Assembly (NCBI GenBank): GCA_037355855.1
Contig: CM074760.1
Span: 4,456,501 to 4,520,500 of the forward strand
Length of the DNA stretch: 64,000 nucleotides
From: Pseudo-nitzschia pungens
Taxonomy: Eukaryota; Bacillariophyta; Bacillariophyceae; Bacillariales; Bacillariaceae
Reading direction: 5' to 3'
The notes under the pieces are model-generated. The model did no database searches. It was not told the DNA's origin and worked only from the letters and a program-made list of their open reading frames with translations. Below are positions 21,031-30,436 of the stretch, in pieces. Each line of letters starts with the position of its first letter. The first letter of the stretch is position 1. The translations under genes and the position numbers were made by a program.

Positions 21031-22927
21031 CTCTTCTGATATGAGGTGTGATGGGATGCCTTCCAATCCAAATCCCATCAATGCTTCTCCTGTTTCTCCC
21101 TTTTCCCCCTCCGACTCTTCCCCTGTCCCTCATTTTGTCCAATTAACTCTTCATGGAGAATCTCTTGCTGCTAAGGATTCTGACACTTTTGGTCATTCCT
21201 TCCCTCAAGCTCCATCCTCTAACTCCACCATCATCACATTCCAAAACATTGGACCACAGCGCAGAGCTGCCTTTATGTCCATGTCCAAGCACAACGCCCG
21301 TCAATTTGTCAAGAGCAATGCCAGTGTGGCTCTTTTTGCTGAACATTGTTTGAATGAATCCAAACTCCTGCCCTGTGATCTTTTCAATCGGCGCATGAAG
21401 AATGTCAGTCCCTCAAGTTTTTCCTATCTTGCTAACAACAAGCATGAAGCTTCTGCCTGCTCCTGGATTCAGCCTGGCGGCACAGGTTTTTCCATTGACC
21501 AGCTGTTCAGCTCACACAAGGTTGCACATGGAGCTGATCCATCTGGTCTTGGTAGATGGTCCTTTGTCAAGTTTCAGGGCAGGGATGGCTACAATGTCAC
21601 CATGTTTTCTGCCTACTGCCCAGTTGAAAATGATAGGGATCTTGGCTCAGTCTGGAATCAACAGTACCGATACTTTCAAGCCGCTGAAAATCTTTTCAGT
21701 CCCAATCCACGCATTCTCTTTCACAGGGATTTAACTGCTGCCCTTCAAGTCTGTCTGGGTGCAGGTGATCAAGTCATTGTTGGGATTGACCAGAATGCTG
21801 ATGTCCGGACTGATGGCTTGTCTTTTGAGCTCAAGGCTCTTGGTTTCAGAGATGCCATTCTTACCCTTCATAGTACGTCTTCTCCTCCTGCCACTCACAA
21901 CCGAAACACTACCAGAACACCAATTGATGCCATTTGGGTCTCTGAGAATGTTGATGTTCTCAGGGCTGGGTATTGTCCCTTTGGTGGTGTCTATGGTATG
22001 GAATCTGACCATAGAATGCTTTGGATTGAGGTTTGTAATTGCAGCCTCATGGGCAAACATATTCCACCTCCTGTGAGATTCTCTCTGTCCAAACTCCAGT
22101 CCTCCCATCCTCATCTGCGACAACGGTATTTCAAGCGAGTGAGGCACTGCTTTATCAAGGCTGGAGTGTTTTCTCTCCAAGCTAAGCTGGAGCACCTACT
22201 GGCTCAGTTTCAGTCTGGGGATATTTCTGTGCGCACTGATCTCATCACCACATATGAAGTACTCCATGAAACCTCTACCTCTCTCAGGCTCTCTGTTGAA
22301 CAAACCCTCTGCCACACTAGAGCTGGTTTGGTTCCATGGTCACCTAAGCTGCAAGTCTATCGTGATACCATTGACTTTTGGCGGCGTGTTGTTAAGTTGA
22401 GACAGGGTGTGTCCACCAGTCATACTGTTTTGAAAAGGTTGGCCTGCAAGCTTTCTCTCTACAAAGGAGAACACAGTGACCTTTCCAGTGCTCTCCTCCA
22501 TCTGAAACAAGCTTACAAGCAATACCGGGCAGTGAAGAAATTGGCCCCCTCATGGAGAGACTCCTTCAATCAAGGCCTGGTGGATGCACTTCTTGCTGAA
22601 GGCAAGCCTCACAACCAGCATGCTTCTCAGATTCGTGCCAGGATGCGCAGGGAACGTCTTCAACGAGAGCTTGGTCTCGCTGCTCGGTCTATTCGGGGAC
22701 GTGTCAACAAGTCAGCAGTCTTGCGCGCTATTGCAGTTGGCCATGATGGTGTTGAACAGGTCTTGGAATCTCAGTCTACTATGGTTCCAGCTATGGCTGA
22801 ATCCAATGTCCGGCGTCAACAGCAGTGTCTTGGCACTCCTTCCATGACTCTCTCCTTCATTCAAGATTTTGGATACCTAGGCACAGCCCATGCTTCTGCT
22901 CAAGTTCTTGATGGACTACCTCTCTGA
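21023..22927 (+). CDS. LINE ORF2a: APE-type endonuclease
   Basis: About 634 residues if translation begins at the ATG at 21023, which overlaps the ORF1 stop in ATGGTTAG; an upstream in-frame ATG lies at 20951. The N-terminal ~350 residues match an exonuclease-endonuclease-phosphatase (APE) fold in order: ITFQNIG, LFAEHCLNE (catalytic Glu), GTGFSI, FSAYCPVE, VIVGIDQNADV, TRTPIDAIWVS and MESDHRMLWIEV (catalytic SDH). The rest is the basic linker that precedes RT (LRQRYFKRVRHCF and RRERLQRELGLAAR). It nicks target DNA to prime reverse transcription. The RT follows in the +1 frame with a 38-nt overlap, so expression needs frameshifting or reinitiation, or a single indel has separated a once continuous ORF2. 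Confidence 0.88.
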   Translation: MVSSSDMRCDGMPSNPNPINASPVSPFSPSDSSPVPHFVQLTLHGESLAAKDSDTFGHSFPQAPSSNSTIITFQNIGPQRRAAFMSMSKHNARQFVKSNASVALFAEHCLNESKLLPCDLFNRRMKNVSPSSFSYLANNKHEASACSWIQPGGTGFSIDQLFSSHKVAHGADPSGLGRWSFVKFQGRDGYNVTMFSAYCPVENDRDLGSVWNQQYRYFQAAENLFSPNPRILFHRDLTAALQVCLGAGDQVIVGIDQNADVRTDGLSFELKALGFRDAILTLHSTSSPPATHNRNTTRTPIDAIWVSENVDVLRAGYCPFGGVYGMESDHRMLWIEVCNCSLMGKHIPPPVRFSLSKLQSSHPHLRQRYFKRVRHCFIKAGVFSLQAKLEHLLAQFQSGDISVRTDLITTYEVLHETSTSLRLSVEQTLCHTRAGLVPWSPKLQVYRDTIDFWRRVVKLRQGVSTSHTVLKRLACKLSLYKGEHSDLSSALLHLKQAYKQYRAVKKLAPSWRDSFNQGLVDALLAEGKPHNQHASQIRARMRRERLQRELGLAARSIRGRVNKSAVLRAIAVGHDGVEQVLESQSTMVPAMAESNVRRQQQCLGTPSMTLSFIQDFGYLGTAHASAQVLDGLPL

Positions 22928-25900
22928 ATTTCTTTCTTGTCTCAAAGTCCCTGACTCTATCCTGAGTTTGCCCCCCTTTGACTATTCTGTGTGTCCAGCT
23001 GACAATGCCGCTGCCTGGAAACGCCAGAGGGAACGCACAGCAAGTGAACCTTCTTGTTTGAGTTTTGCCCACCACAAGGCATTTGCCCTGGATCCCCAGC
23101 TGAACAAGTTTGACACTCTCCTGAGATCTGTCCCATTGATTGTTGGCTTTTCTCCTTCTGCTTGGCAGGTCATCACTGATGTTGAGATCTTCAAGAAACC
23201 TGGGGAATATAGGGTGGATAAGATGAGGCTTATTCAACTGATGTCTCCTGAGTTCCAAATCAACAACAAGATGATTGGCAGATGCATTCTTGCCCATGCT
23301 GAACGTGCCAATGCTGTGGCTGTTGATCAACATGGAAGCAGGAAACACCACAAGGCCATCAACACCTGCCTGAACAAGAAGCTCATCTGTGATGTGTTGC
23401 GGCAGAAGCGCAGATCTGGTGCTGTTGCTATGAATGATGCCAAGGGCTGCTATGATAGGATCTCTCATCCCATTGCAGGTCTCACTCTCCAGAGCTTTGG
23501 GGTTCCTGCACATGTGTGTGAGGTTCTTTTGTCTACTTTGCAACTTGCCAAGCACCACATCAAAACTGGTTTTGGTCGGTCCGGTCCTGTGTATGGTGAT
23601 GAACCTGTTCCTCTCAGTGGTTGTGGCCAAGGCAATGGTATTGGTCCAACTCTTTGGGCTTTGGTGTCAACAATTGTCTTCCGAATGATGCAACAGGCTG
23701 GGCATGGTGTCCATCTTCTCACTTCATTGTCACTGCAACTGGTTTCTCTTGTGGGTTTTGCCTTTGTGGATGACACAGATTTGTTTTGTGCTGGCTCTGA
23801 TCCCTCCACATCTGGTGAGGAATTGGCTGTTGACTTTCAGGCAGCTCTTGACCGGTGGGCTGGTGGGATTATTGCCACTGGTGGTGCGATTGAACCTGCC
23901 AAATCCTTCTGTTATTTGATTGATTTCAAATGGAATGGATCCGGTTGGGATTATCGCTCCATTGCTGACATGCCTGGTGACTTCTCAGTTGCTGACAAGA
24001 ATGGCAATCGAGCTACCCTGGATCGATTTGAAGTTGACCATGCTGACAAGACTCTTGGGGTTTTTATCTCCATGGATGGCAATGAGGAAGCACAGATTGC
24101 TCACATGAAGTCACAGTCTCAGTCTTTTGGCTCTCAGCTCAAGGCTTCCAAGTGTGAGAAGCGCGCATCCCTCTACACCTTCAAGTATTCTTTCATGAAG
24201 TCTGTTGAATACCCCATGCCTGTCACGCAACTTGATGAGGCCACTTGGACTAAGATAATTCACCCAGCTCTTGTTCCTGTGCTGAATAAAGCAGGGATGT
24301 CACGGACATTTCCCAGACATGTGTTCTATGGTCCTTCCCTCTATCAAGGCTTTGGATTCATCCATCCATACCTCCTCCAAGAGTTCAGTCATATTGCCAC
24401 CCTCTTTCAGGAATCTGTCAGGTCCTCACAAACTGGTAGGATTCTCAGGCTAACTGCTGAGTCTCTACGGCTCGAACTTGGCATTCCTCTCCATCTTGGT
24501 GTCACACCATATCATCCTTTTGCTTCCTACGTCACTCCTTGCTGGTACAAACATGTGTGGAAGTTTTTCTCTGTTCACCCTGTGAGCTTGTTTGAAGACT
24601 TCCCAGATCTTCCTCTGTTACGTTCCAATGACTGTTATCTCATGCAAGCCTTTGTCAACTCTGGCTTCAGAGGTGCTGACTTGTCCCTCTTGAATCACAT
24701 GCGCATGTCCCTCAAGGCTATTTCCCTTGCTGACATTTGTACTCCAGATGGAAAAAGACTCTCTCCCATGGCTTTCCAGCTGACCTCCTCCAATCACTTG
24801 AGGGATCATCTTGACTGGCCGAGATGTCCTCCATCTTGGCCTCCAGCAGCAAAGCGCTTATGGACTAAGGCACTTCAGACCTGTTTTCTTCCCCCTTGTC
24901 CACCCCCTGCAGCCAGGGCACTGGCTACTTCTTTCCATCTTGGGCATTGGCTCTCTCCCCAGACAGCTTCTCTCTGGCCTTGGTTTTTGTCTCCATCCAC
25001 CAACAGAATATTCTTCAAAACTTCTACTGGCTGGATTGTGAGCACCTCCCAGGGCAGGGGCAGATACAGGGTCACTTCTGAACTCATTCCTGACAAACCA
25101 GCCTGTGCTGATTTGCTTGTCTGCCCTGTTATTTGTGGACAAGTTGTACGCGTTGTTGGGTCCTCAGCCTTTGTTTCCGAACCTCCTGACATGGATCCTC
25201 TGGAGTACAATCCATATGATTCTCTTCCAGACTCCCCAGTAGATGCCTTTGATGCACTCTGTGCGTCTCCAAGAGTACTTCTCCACAAATATTCCCTACC
25301 ACAGGCTGGCTGTCAGCCCCTTGTTGATGCTATCGAGAGTGGTACTGCCAGTGCTGTATGTGATGGTTCATTTGATCCGGACTTTCTCAGAGGAACTTCC
25401 GCTTTCATTTTGTCCCCCAATACCTCCACCAAGACTGCCTCATTGTTCCTCACTGGCTGTAATTTTGTCAGTGGATCCCCTGAGGATCAATCTTCCTACA
25501 GGAGTGAACTGGCAGGAATCATTGGGGTTCTCACCTGCTGCACTGCTCTGGTGAGTCTTTTTGATATTGCTTCTGGCTCTATCACTATTGCTCTGGATGG
25601 TGACACAGCTCTCAAACAGGCTGAGGGATCATGGCCATTGGTTATTTCCCAGAAGTCTTTTGATTATGTTTATGTCATCAGAAACATGATTTCTGCCCTG
25701 CCAATCTCTGTGCACTTTCGGTGGGTTCAGGGCCATCAAGCTGGAATCTTTCTTGATTGGTGGGCCCTTCGCAATCAGCAGGTTGACAGCATGGCAAAGG
25801 CCTTTCTCTCTGTCCATAGAGCTTCTGCCCATCACTATCCCAGACTTGTGTTTGAGCCTTGGGCATTTTCTCTCAATGGATGCAAGTGTTCAAGGTTTGA

Positions 25901-26834
25901 TCAGAATGCTCTGCATGTTGCCATTTCTGGTCCTCCTCTTCTTAAATATTGGCAGACCCACCATGACATCCCCATTCCACAACCTGTTCTGAGTTCCATC
26001 CATTGGTGTGCCCATCTGTCTGCCTTCAAGCGATTACCTCCTGGCATGCAAAGGTGGTTTGTCAAATTTGCTTCTGGATGCATTGGTGTTGGCAACCAAC
26101 TACTTCACTACCAGTATCAGGATCACTCCAGGTGTCCCTTGTGTGCTGCAGACAACGAGAAGGTTTCTCATGTGCTCTCCTGCAAGGACACTGGGGCAGT
26201 ACAGCACAGTGTGTCAGCTTTCAAGGGACCACTGCAGAAGAGGCTTGAAGCTGAACAAACTGCTCCATCATTGGCTGTTGCCATTGTGGATCTTCTCACC
26301 AGAGTTCGGAAGGGCCAGAACATTTATCCATCATCCTACTCACTTGCAATTGCGTCTGCTGTCAGGGCACAGAGGACTATTGGCTGGCACAACTGGCTTC
26401 TGGGTAGGTGGTCTCCTCGCTGGTATCAAATTCAGGCTGACTACTACTCCCACATTGGAAGCAAGCGCTCTCCCAAACGTTGGGCTACAGCTATCATCCA
26501 TCAGTTCTTTCTTACCTCCTGGGATCTTTGGACATATAGGAATGAACGACTCCATGGTCCTGGGGGTACCCTTGATGCTGAACAACACCAATCTCTTGAT
26601 GCTTCCATCACCTCAGAATTGGCAATTGGTGCAGCTGGTGCACTTCCCCAGTCACACTCCCTTTTACAAACCCCGTTCCACGTCCTACAAGGTTACACCC
26701 TGACTGCCAAGCGGCAGTGGCTTGCAACCATCCACCTTGCAAGGAAGCAGTATGCAGCGCCTGTCCCACCAGTGCAGCCATACCAACAAGAGGCTGCTCT
26801 TCTCAGAGCCTGGCTTACTGGACCTCAGGGTTGA
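22890..26834 (+). CDS. LINE ORF2b: reverse transcriptase-RNase H-CCHC
   Basis: 1314 codons from the ATG at 22890. The RT has NDAKGCYDRIS (first Asp, about residue 181), LSGCGQGNGIGP and GFAFVDDTDLF (catalytic DD, about 292; a V instead of the usual A). The RNase H has AVCDGSFD (about 824), YRSELAG (872), ALDGDTA (903) and WVQGHQA (946), a full D-E-D-(H) set. A C-terminal CPLC-x7-H-x4-C zinc motif lies at about 1083 (ADNEKVSHVLSC). It copies LINE RNA at the nicked target and removes the RNA strand. All catalytic residues are intact. The last ~240 residues are present in five copies or fragments in this window, four of them 5'-truncated or rearranged. The start could be an artefact of a frameshift from the endonuclease ORF. 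Confidence 0.92.
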   Translation: MLLLKFLMDYLSEFLSCLKVPDSILSLPPFDYSVCPADNAAAWKRQRERTASEPSCLSFAHHKAFALDPQLNKFDTLLRSVPLIVGFSPSAWQVITDVEIFKKPGEYRVDKMRLIQLMSPEFQINNKMIGRCILAHAERANAVAVDQHGSRKHHKAINTCLNKKLICDVLRQKRRSGAVAMNDAKGCYDRISHPIAGLTLQSFGVPAHVCEVLLSTLQLAKHHIKTGFGRSGPVYGDEPVPLSGCGQGNGIGPTLWALVSTIVFRMMQQAGHGVHLLTSLSLQLVSLVGFAFVDDTDLFCAGSDPSTSGEELAVDFQAALDRWAGGIIATGGAIEPAKSFCYLIDFKWNGSGWDYRSIADMPGDFSVADKNGNRATLDRFEVDHADKTLGVFISMDGNEEAQIAHMKSQSQSFGSQLKASKCEKRASLYTFKYSFMKSVEYPMPVTQLDEATWTKIIHPALVPVLNKAGMSRTFPRHVFYGPSLYQGFGFIHPYLLQEFSHIATLFQESVRSSQTGRILRLTAESLRLELGIPLHLGVTPYHPFASYVTPCWYKHVWKFFSVHPVSLFEDFPDLPLLRSNDCYLMQAFVNSGFRGADLSLLNHMRMSLKAISLADICTPDGKRLSPMAFQLTSSNHLRDHLDWPRCPPSWPPAAKRLWTKALQTCFLPPCPPPAARALATSFHLGHWLSPQTASLWPWFLSPSTNRIFFKTSTGWIVSTSQGRGRYRVTSELIPDKPACADLLVCPVICGQVVRVVGSSAFVSEPPDMDPLEYNPYDSLPDSPVDAFDALCASPRVLLHKYSLPQAGCQPLVDAIESGTASAVCDGSFDPDFLRGTSAFILSPNTSTKTASLFLTGCNFVSGSPEDQSSYRSELAGIIGVLTCCTALVSLFDIASGSITIALDGDTALKQAEGSWPLVISQKSFDYVYVIRNMISALPISVHFRWVQGHQAGIFLDWWALRNQQVDSMAKAFLSVHRASAHHYPRLVFEPWAFSLNGCKCSRFDQNALHVAISGPPLLKYWQTHHDIPIPQPVLSSIHWCAHLSAFKRLPPGMQRWFVKFASGCIGVGNQLLHYQYQDHSRCPLCAADNEKVSHVLSCKDTGAVQHSVSAFKGPLQKRLEAEQTAPSLAVAIVDLLTRVRKGQNIYPSSYSLAIASAVRAQRTIGWHNWLLGRWSPRWYQIQADYYSHIGSKRSPKRWATAIIHQFFLTSWDLWTYRNERLHGPGGTLDAEQHQSLDASITSELAIGAAGALPQSHSLLQTPFHVLQGYTLTAKRQWLATIHLARKQYAAPVPPVQPYQQEAALLRAWLTGPQG

Positions 26835-27134
26835 TTACACTTTGTACCTTGGTTTTGTCTTCTGTTCCTGCTTCTCATCCTGTCCCATCCCCTTTGATAC
26901 TGGCTCTTATCCCAATATCCACATTCCCATCTCACTTTCTCTCAAGTCCCTATTTTGTGGGACTTGTTTGTCTTTTTCCCTGCTTGATGTTCAAGGTTTG
27001 TTTGAAAATTTGTCGTTCTGCCACTTGGGGTCCTGACTCTATGATGGAGGCGACGTTAAAGTCTGGTTACAGACTGAGTAATTTAGTTTCACCTTTGGTG
27101 ATTAAAGTTATTTAAATACGTATATTATTATTAT
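26835..27134 (+). other. LINE 3' UTR with two hairpins and ATT tail
   Basis: The ~300-bp 3' UTR is conserved in copies A and B. Close to the end are hairpin 1 (AGTCTG/GTTA/CAGACT, 27060-27075) and hairpin 2 (TCACC/TTT/GGTGA, 27089-27101, which can extend through a TTTA/TAAA outer stem). The tail is ATT repeats rather than poly(A). The hairpins are candidates for the structure recognised by the element's own RT. Confidence 0.6.
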
Positions 27135-27153
27135 TGTACTAGGACTCGCAAGA
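27135..27153. repeat. Target-site duplication, right copy (LINE D)
   Basis: The second copy of the 19-bp duplication TGTACTAGGACTCGCAAGA; gypsy integrase sequence resumes immediately afterwards. Confidence 0.95.
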
Positions 27154-30112
27154 TATCAGCCACTGTGTGATGTACACGCTCGCATATGGCATTGGCTTGT
27201 GGATTCTTCACTGTGGTGGAGACTGGTTGGATTCCATACTGCTTAAGGGTCATTTGCAATTCAGCTCCCAGGAACTCACCACCATTGTCATGGATGCACC
27301 TATTTGGTCTGGGATATCTTGACAGCCAGCAGTTCTTGAATTGATCTGAGACATGCGGGGAGGACTTGTCTCTGATTCCGATGATTTCCAGGAGGTTTGT
27401 AACTGGATCAATGCAGCTGAGAGCCTTGAAGTTATAAATCTTGCCTTGAGCTGTAATTTTCCAGGGGCCTATGAGATCCATATGTACTTTGTCGAAAGGA
27501 GATAGTGGGGCTTCTTTGGGAGGAAGTTTCCCATATTTGGGTTGTCTGCTCTTGTATTGGATGCAATTGTCGGGGCAGATATAGGACTTGCAAAGATTGG
27601 ACAGGTTGTCAGCATAGAAGCGGGCTGAGATGGTTTGATATAGCCCGGTGGATCCACAGTGACCCAGTAGTAGGTGATACCACTTGATGGTATCGTTCGT
27701 GAGGGAACCTGGTATGTAAATTCTCCAGTTATCTGGATTGGATTGGTTGGCATAGCAAAGGATGTTTTTCCCTTCTAATTCTTAATAGAAGAAGGCTTTA
27801 GATTGAATCTTGAACTTGATGGTGGGATCCTTTTGCTGATGGAGATAGATCTTGGAGTAGTTTACGGGGCATTCCATGTCTTGATTGTTTGGTAGGTTGA
27901 CTAAGCACTCATTGTTCAGTAGACAGGCTTGTAGTTCCTGGTCTGTGTCATTGCATAAGTGCTGGAATAGGTTGGGGAACCCTGCTAGGAACAGTTCTTC
28001 ATCTTGTTTAGGGACTTCAAGTTTCAGAAAATCCACAAGAGTGCCCTTACCAAGGGCTTCTTTCTCCCCCACAGTAGGTGGATCCATCCGGGGTAGTCTG
28101 GAGAAGGCATCAGCAAGAACATTCTTCTTGCCTTCAACGTAGGTGAGGTTGACACCAAATTCTTCAAGGAATAGTCTCCACTGGAGGACTCGTTGGACTG
28201 ACAGGGTTCTGAAGGTAAGGTTCTTATGGTCAGTGTATACATTGATAAGACCACCAAGTAGCATTTTTCTGTACTCTTTGCAGCAGAGTACTATTGCGAG
28301 GAGTTCTTTTTCCATAGTAGTGTAGTTCTTCTGGGCATCAGATAGTTTCTTGGACCAGTAAGCGATTGGCTTGCCATCTTGTATTATGGCAGCGCCAAGC
28401 TGTAGGTCTGAGGCATCAGTGTACAGTTCAAAGGGCTTGTTAAGATCTGGATAGGTGTTCAGCGCATCCGCTGCCACCATTGCTTTCATCTCTTGGAAGG
28501 CTTTATCTTGAGCAGGTCCCCAAGTGAAGCCCGAAGGGGCTTTGCGTTGCTTGCCTTTGATGGCAGCTGCTTGAGGAGTGTTCTTGGGTGTACCAGTGAT
28601 ATCAAAGAGAGGAGCTAGTAGGACATGGGATCTTTGGGGCCACATGTCTCTGTAGTATCCAACAGCTCCTAAGAAGGGCTTGACTTGGGTTACTGTTCTG
28701 GGCCTATCCATATGGAGGATGGCTTCAATCTTCTTTCTCTAAGGCTTAACAGCTGTAGGCGTCATCCAATAACCAAGGAAATCAGTTTCTTGTACAGCCC
28801 AATCGCATTTGAGTGGGTTGCACTTCAGTCCATTCTGGTTAAGCCTGTCAAGAATCTTGTCAATAGTCTTCATGTGGAGGTCAAATGATCCATTAGTCCA
28901 TACTCCAATATCGTCAATGTAAACAGTGCAGTCTGTGTCTTGTAGGATATCTTCCATCAGTTGTTGGGCAACATCCGGGGAGACTTTAACTCCCATCGGT
29001 AGTCGTTGGTATTCATAGCAACCATATGGTGTGACTATGGTGCATAGCTTCGTGCTCGCATCATCCAGTTCAAAGCAGTAGTATTGCATGGACAAGTCAA
29101 TCTTGGTGAAGTGGGTATACTTGCCACGCTTGTTCATGATGTCTTGTATTCTAGGTATGGGATATGGTCTTCTCTCCAGGAGTTCATTGAGTTCTCTGAA
29201 GTCTGACACCCATCTAACTCTGTTGTCTTTCTTTGGAACAATAAAGGTTGGAAAAGCCCATTCAGCTGGTCCAGTGCATCTCTTGAGTACTCCATCATTG
29301 CAAAGATTCTGGATCTCCCTTTTGAATAGGTCTTCTCTTTTGTATGCGACTGGGTAAGGCTTCTTGTGTATGGGCTTGGATCCAGGCTTCAGTCTTAGAG
29401 AGATCTTCTTGTGAGGGTATTTGCCAAGTTTGCCGTTGAAGACATTGGGATACTTGTTTAGTATTGCTTGGAACTGTTGTTGCTCTGCTTTGGACATGTG
29501 GGACTGTTGCGTTGCAACTGTGGATGGATCTGTTTCTTGATAGGCTCTGTCTAGTATCACTTTGGACTTGTATGGATTTGAGAACGAGAGATCATCAGCA
29601 AAGAGTTCAGCGTCCTCTAGTTCTTCCATGAGCATGGTGTAGTTAGACTCGTGGTATAGAGAGGTATCCTTCATAGGAATAGTTCTGTCCGTCCACTGTA
29701 CTGCTTTCTTATCGAATAGGAGATTGACCTTTGCTAGGTGGAGGAAGTCTCTACCTAGTATCAGATCATATTTGCAGTTGGGGGAATGGAAGAGTCTTGC
29801 CTCTTGTCGGTCGATAGTGTAGTTGCCAAACTCTTGTAGCTTGATGTTCTTCATGACAACATATTCTGTAGTATCAAAGCTGCCATTAGCTGTAGTTGTT
29901 AGGACTTGGTGTTTGCTTCTGAGTGGTAGTGTGCCAAATGGTAGCGCGCGTTTGTTGATTAGCGTTCCTGAAGATCCACTATGGAGTAGTGTGAGTAGTG
30001 GTCTTGCTTTAAGTGGGATGCCTTGTATGTACTGTATATTGGTTAATAGAATAGGAGCCACGTTGCTCTTATTCCGAGATGTCTGTTCTGCTGTATTTCC
30101 AGCAGTCGACAG
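27154..30112 (-). pseudogene. gypsy 1 pol: protease-RT-RNase H-integrase
   Basis: A single frame with two in-frame stops: TAG at 28741-28739 and TAA at 27784-27782. The protease region reads LLHSGSSGTLIN, with His replacing the catalytic Asp of DSG. The RT has EWAFPTFIVPKKD, FTKIDLSMQYYCFEL, LPMGVKVSPDVAQQ and VYIDDIGVW (YIDD). The RNase H has FELYTDASDLQLGAAI and VYTDHKNL. The integrase HHCC part (WYHLLLGH ... CKSYICPDNC) and core (HMDLIGPWK, CIHDNGGEF) follow, and the core is cut by the LINE at 27153. This polyprotein would copy and insert the element, but it is dead. Removing the solo LTR at 30113-30431 makes gag and pol one continuous frame. Confidence 0.9.
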
Positions 30113-30431
30113 TGTAACATGCTAGTGTTACAATCCTACGAGGGCTCTGAATGATTATTGAATCTCGCATGTACTCCAATATATATGGTATACATGTATG
30201 TATATTCGGTATGTATACACATACAACGGATACTGTCAAATATCAAGATAAACAAAGATTCTTGTGACTCGCTGATTATTGATATTATGCCCGACAAACA
30301 TTATTATTGTCCCATACTCAAGAAATCATTCCCATCTCGTAGAGTATTCAACCATTCACAATATTTTAATTATTCTTTAAAATACCTCTATCGCGTACCA
30401 CTCCATCTAATTTCTACCCTAGAGTGTTACA
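30113..30431. mobile_element. Solo LTR inserted in gypsy 1
   Basis: 319 bp from TGTAACATGCTAG to CTAGAGTGTTACA, flanked by GACAG on both sides (30108-30112 and 30432-30436). Its two ends match the LTR at 15411-15693 in inverted orientation, so it belongs to the same or a sister gypsy family. It separates gag from pol; deleting it with one GACAG restores an uninterrupted frame across the junction. Confidence 0.85.
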
Positions 30432-30436
30432 GACAG

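Larger units (their letters stand above)
16237..27134 (+). mobile_element. Full-length non-LTR retrotransposon (LINE D), 10.9 kb
   Basis: Complete from the 5' terminus CAATTTTGCGACGCGCG to a TTA/ATT tail (about 27118-27134) and flanked by a perfect 19-bp duplication. Layout: ~1.8-kb repetitive 5' UTR, ORF1 (18055-21030), endonuclease ORF (21023-22927), RT-RNase H-CCHC ORF (22890-26834), and a ~300-bp 3' UTR with two hairpins. All reading frames are long and open. It sits in the integrase gene of gypsy element 1. The clade is uncertain; an APE endonuclease together with RNase H fits I/R1/Tad-type groups. Confidence 0.95.
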
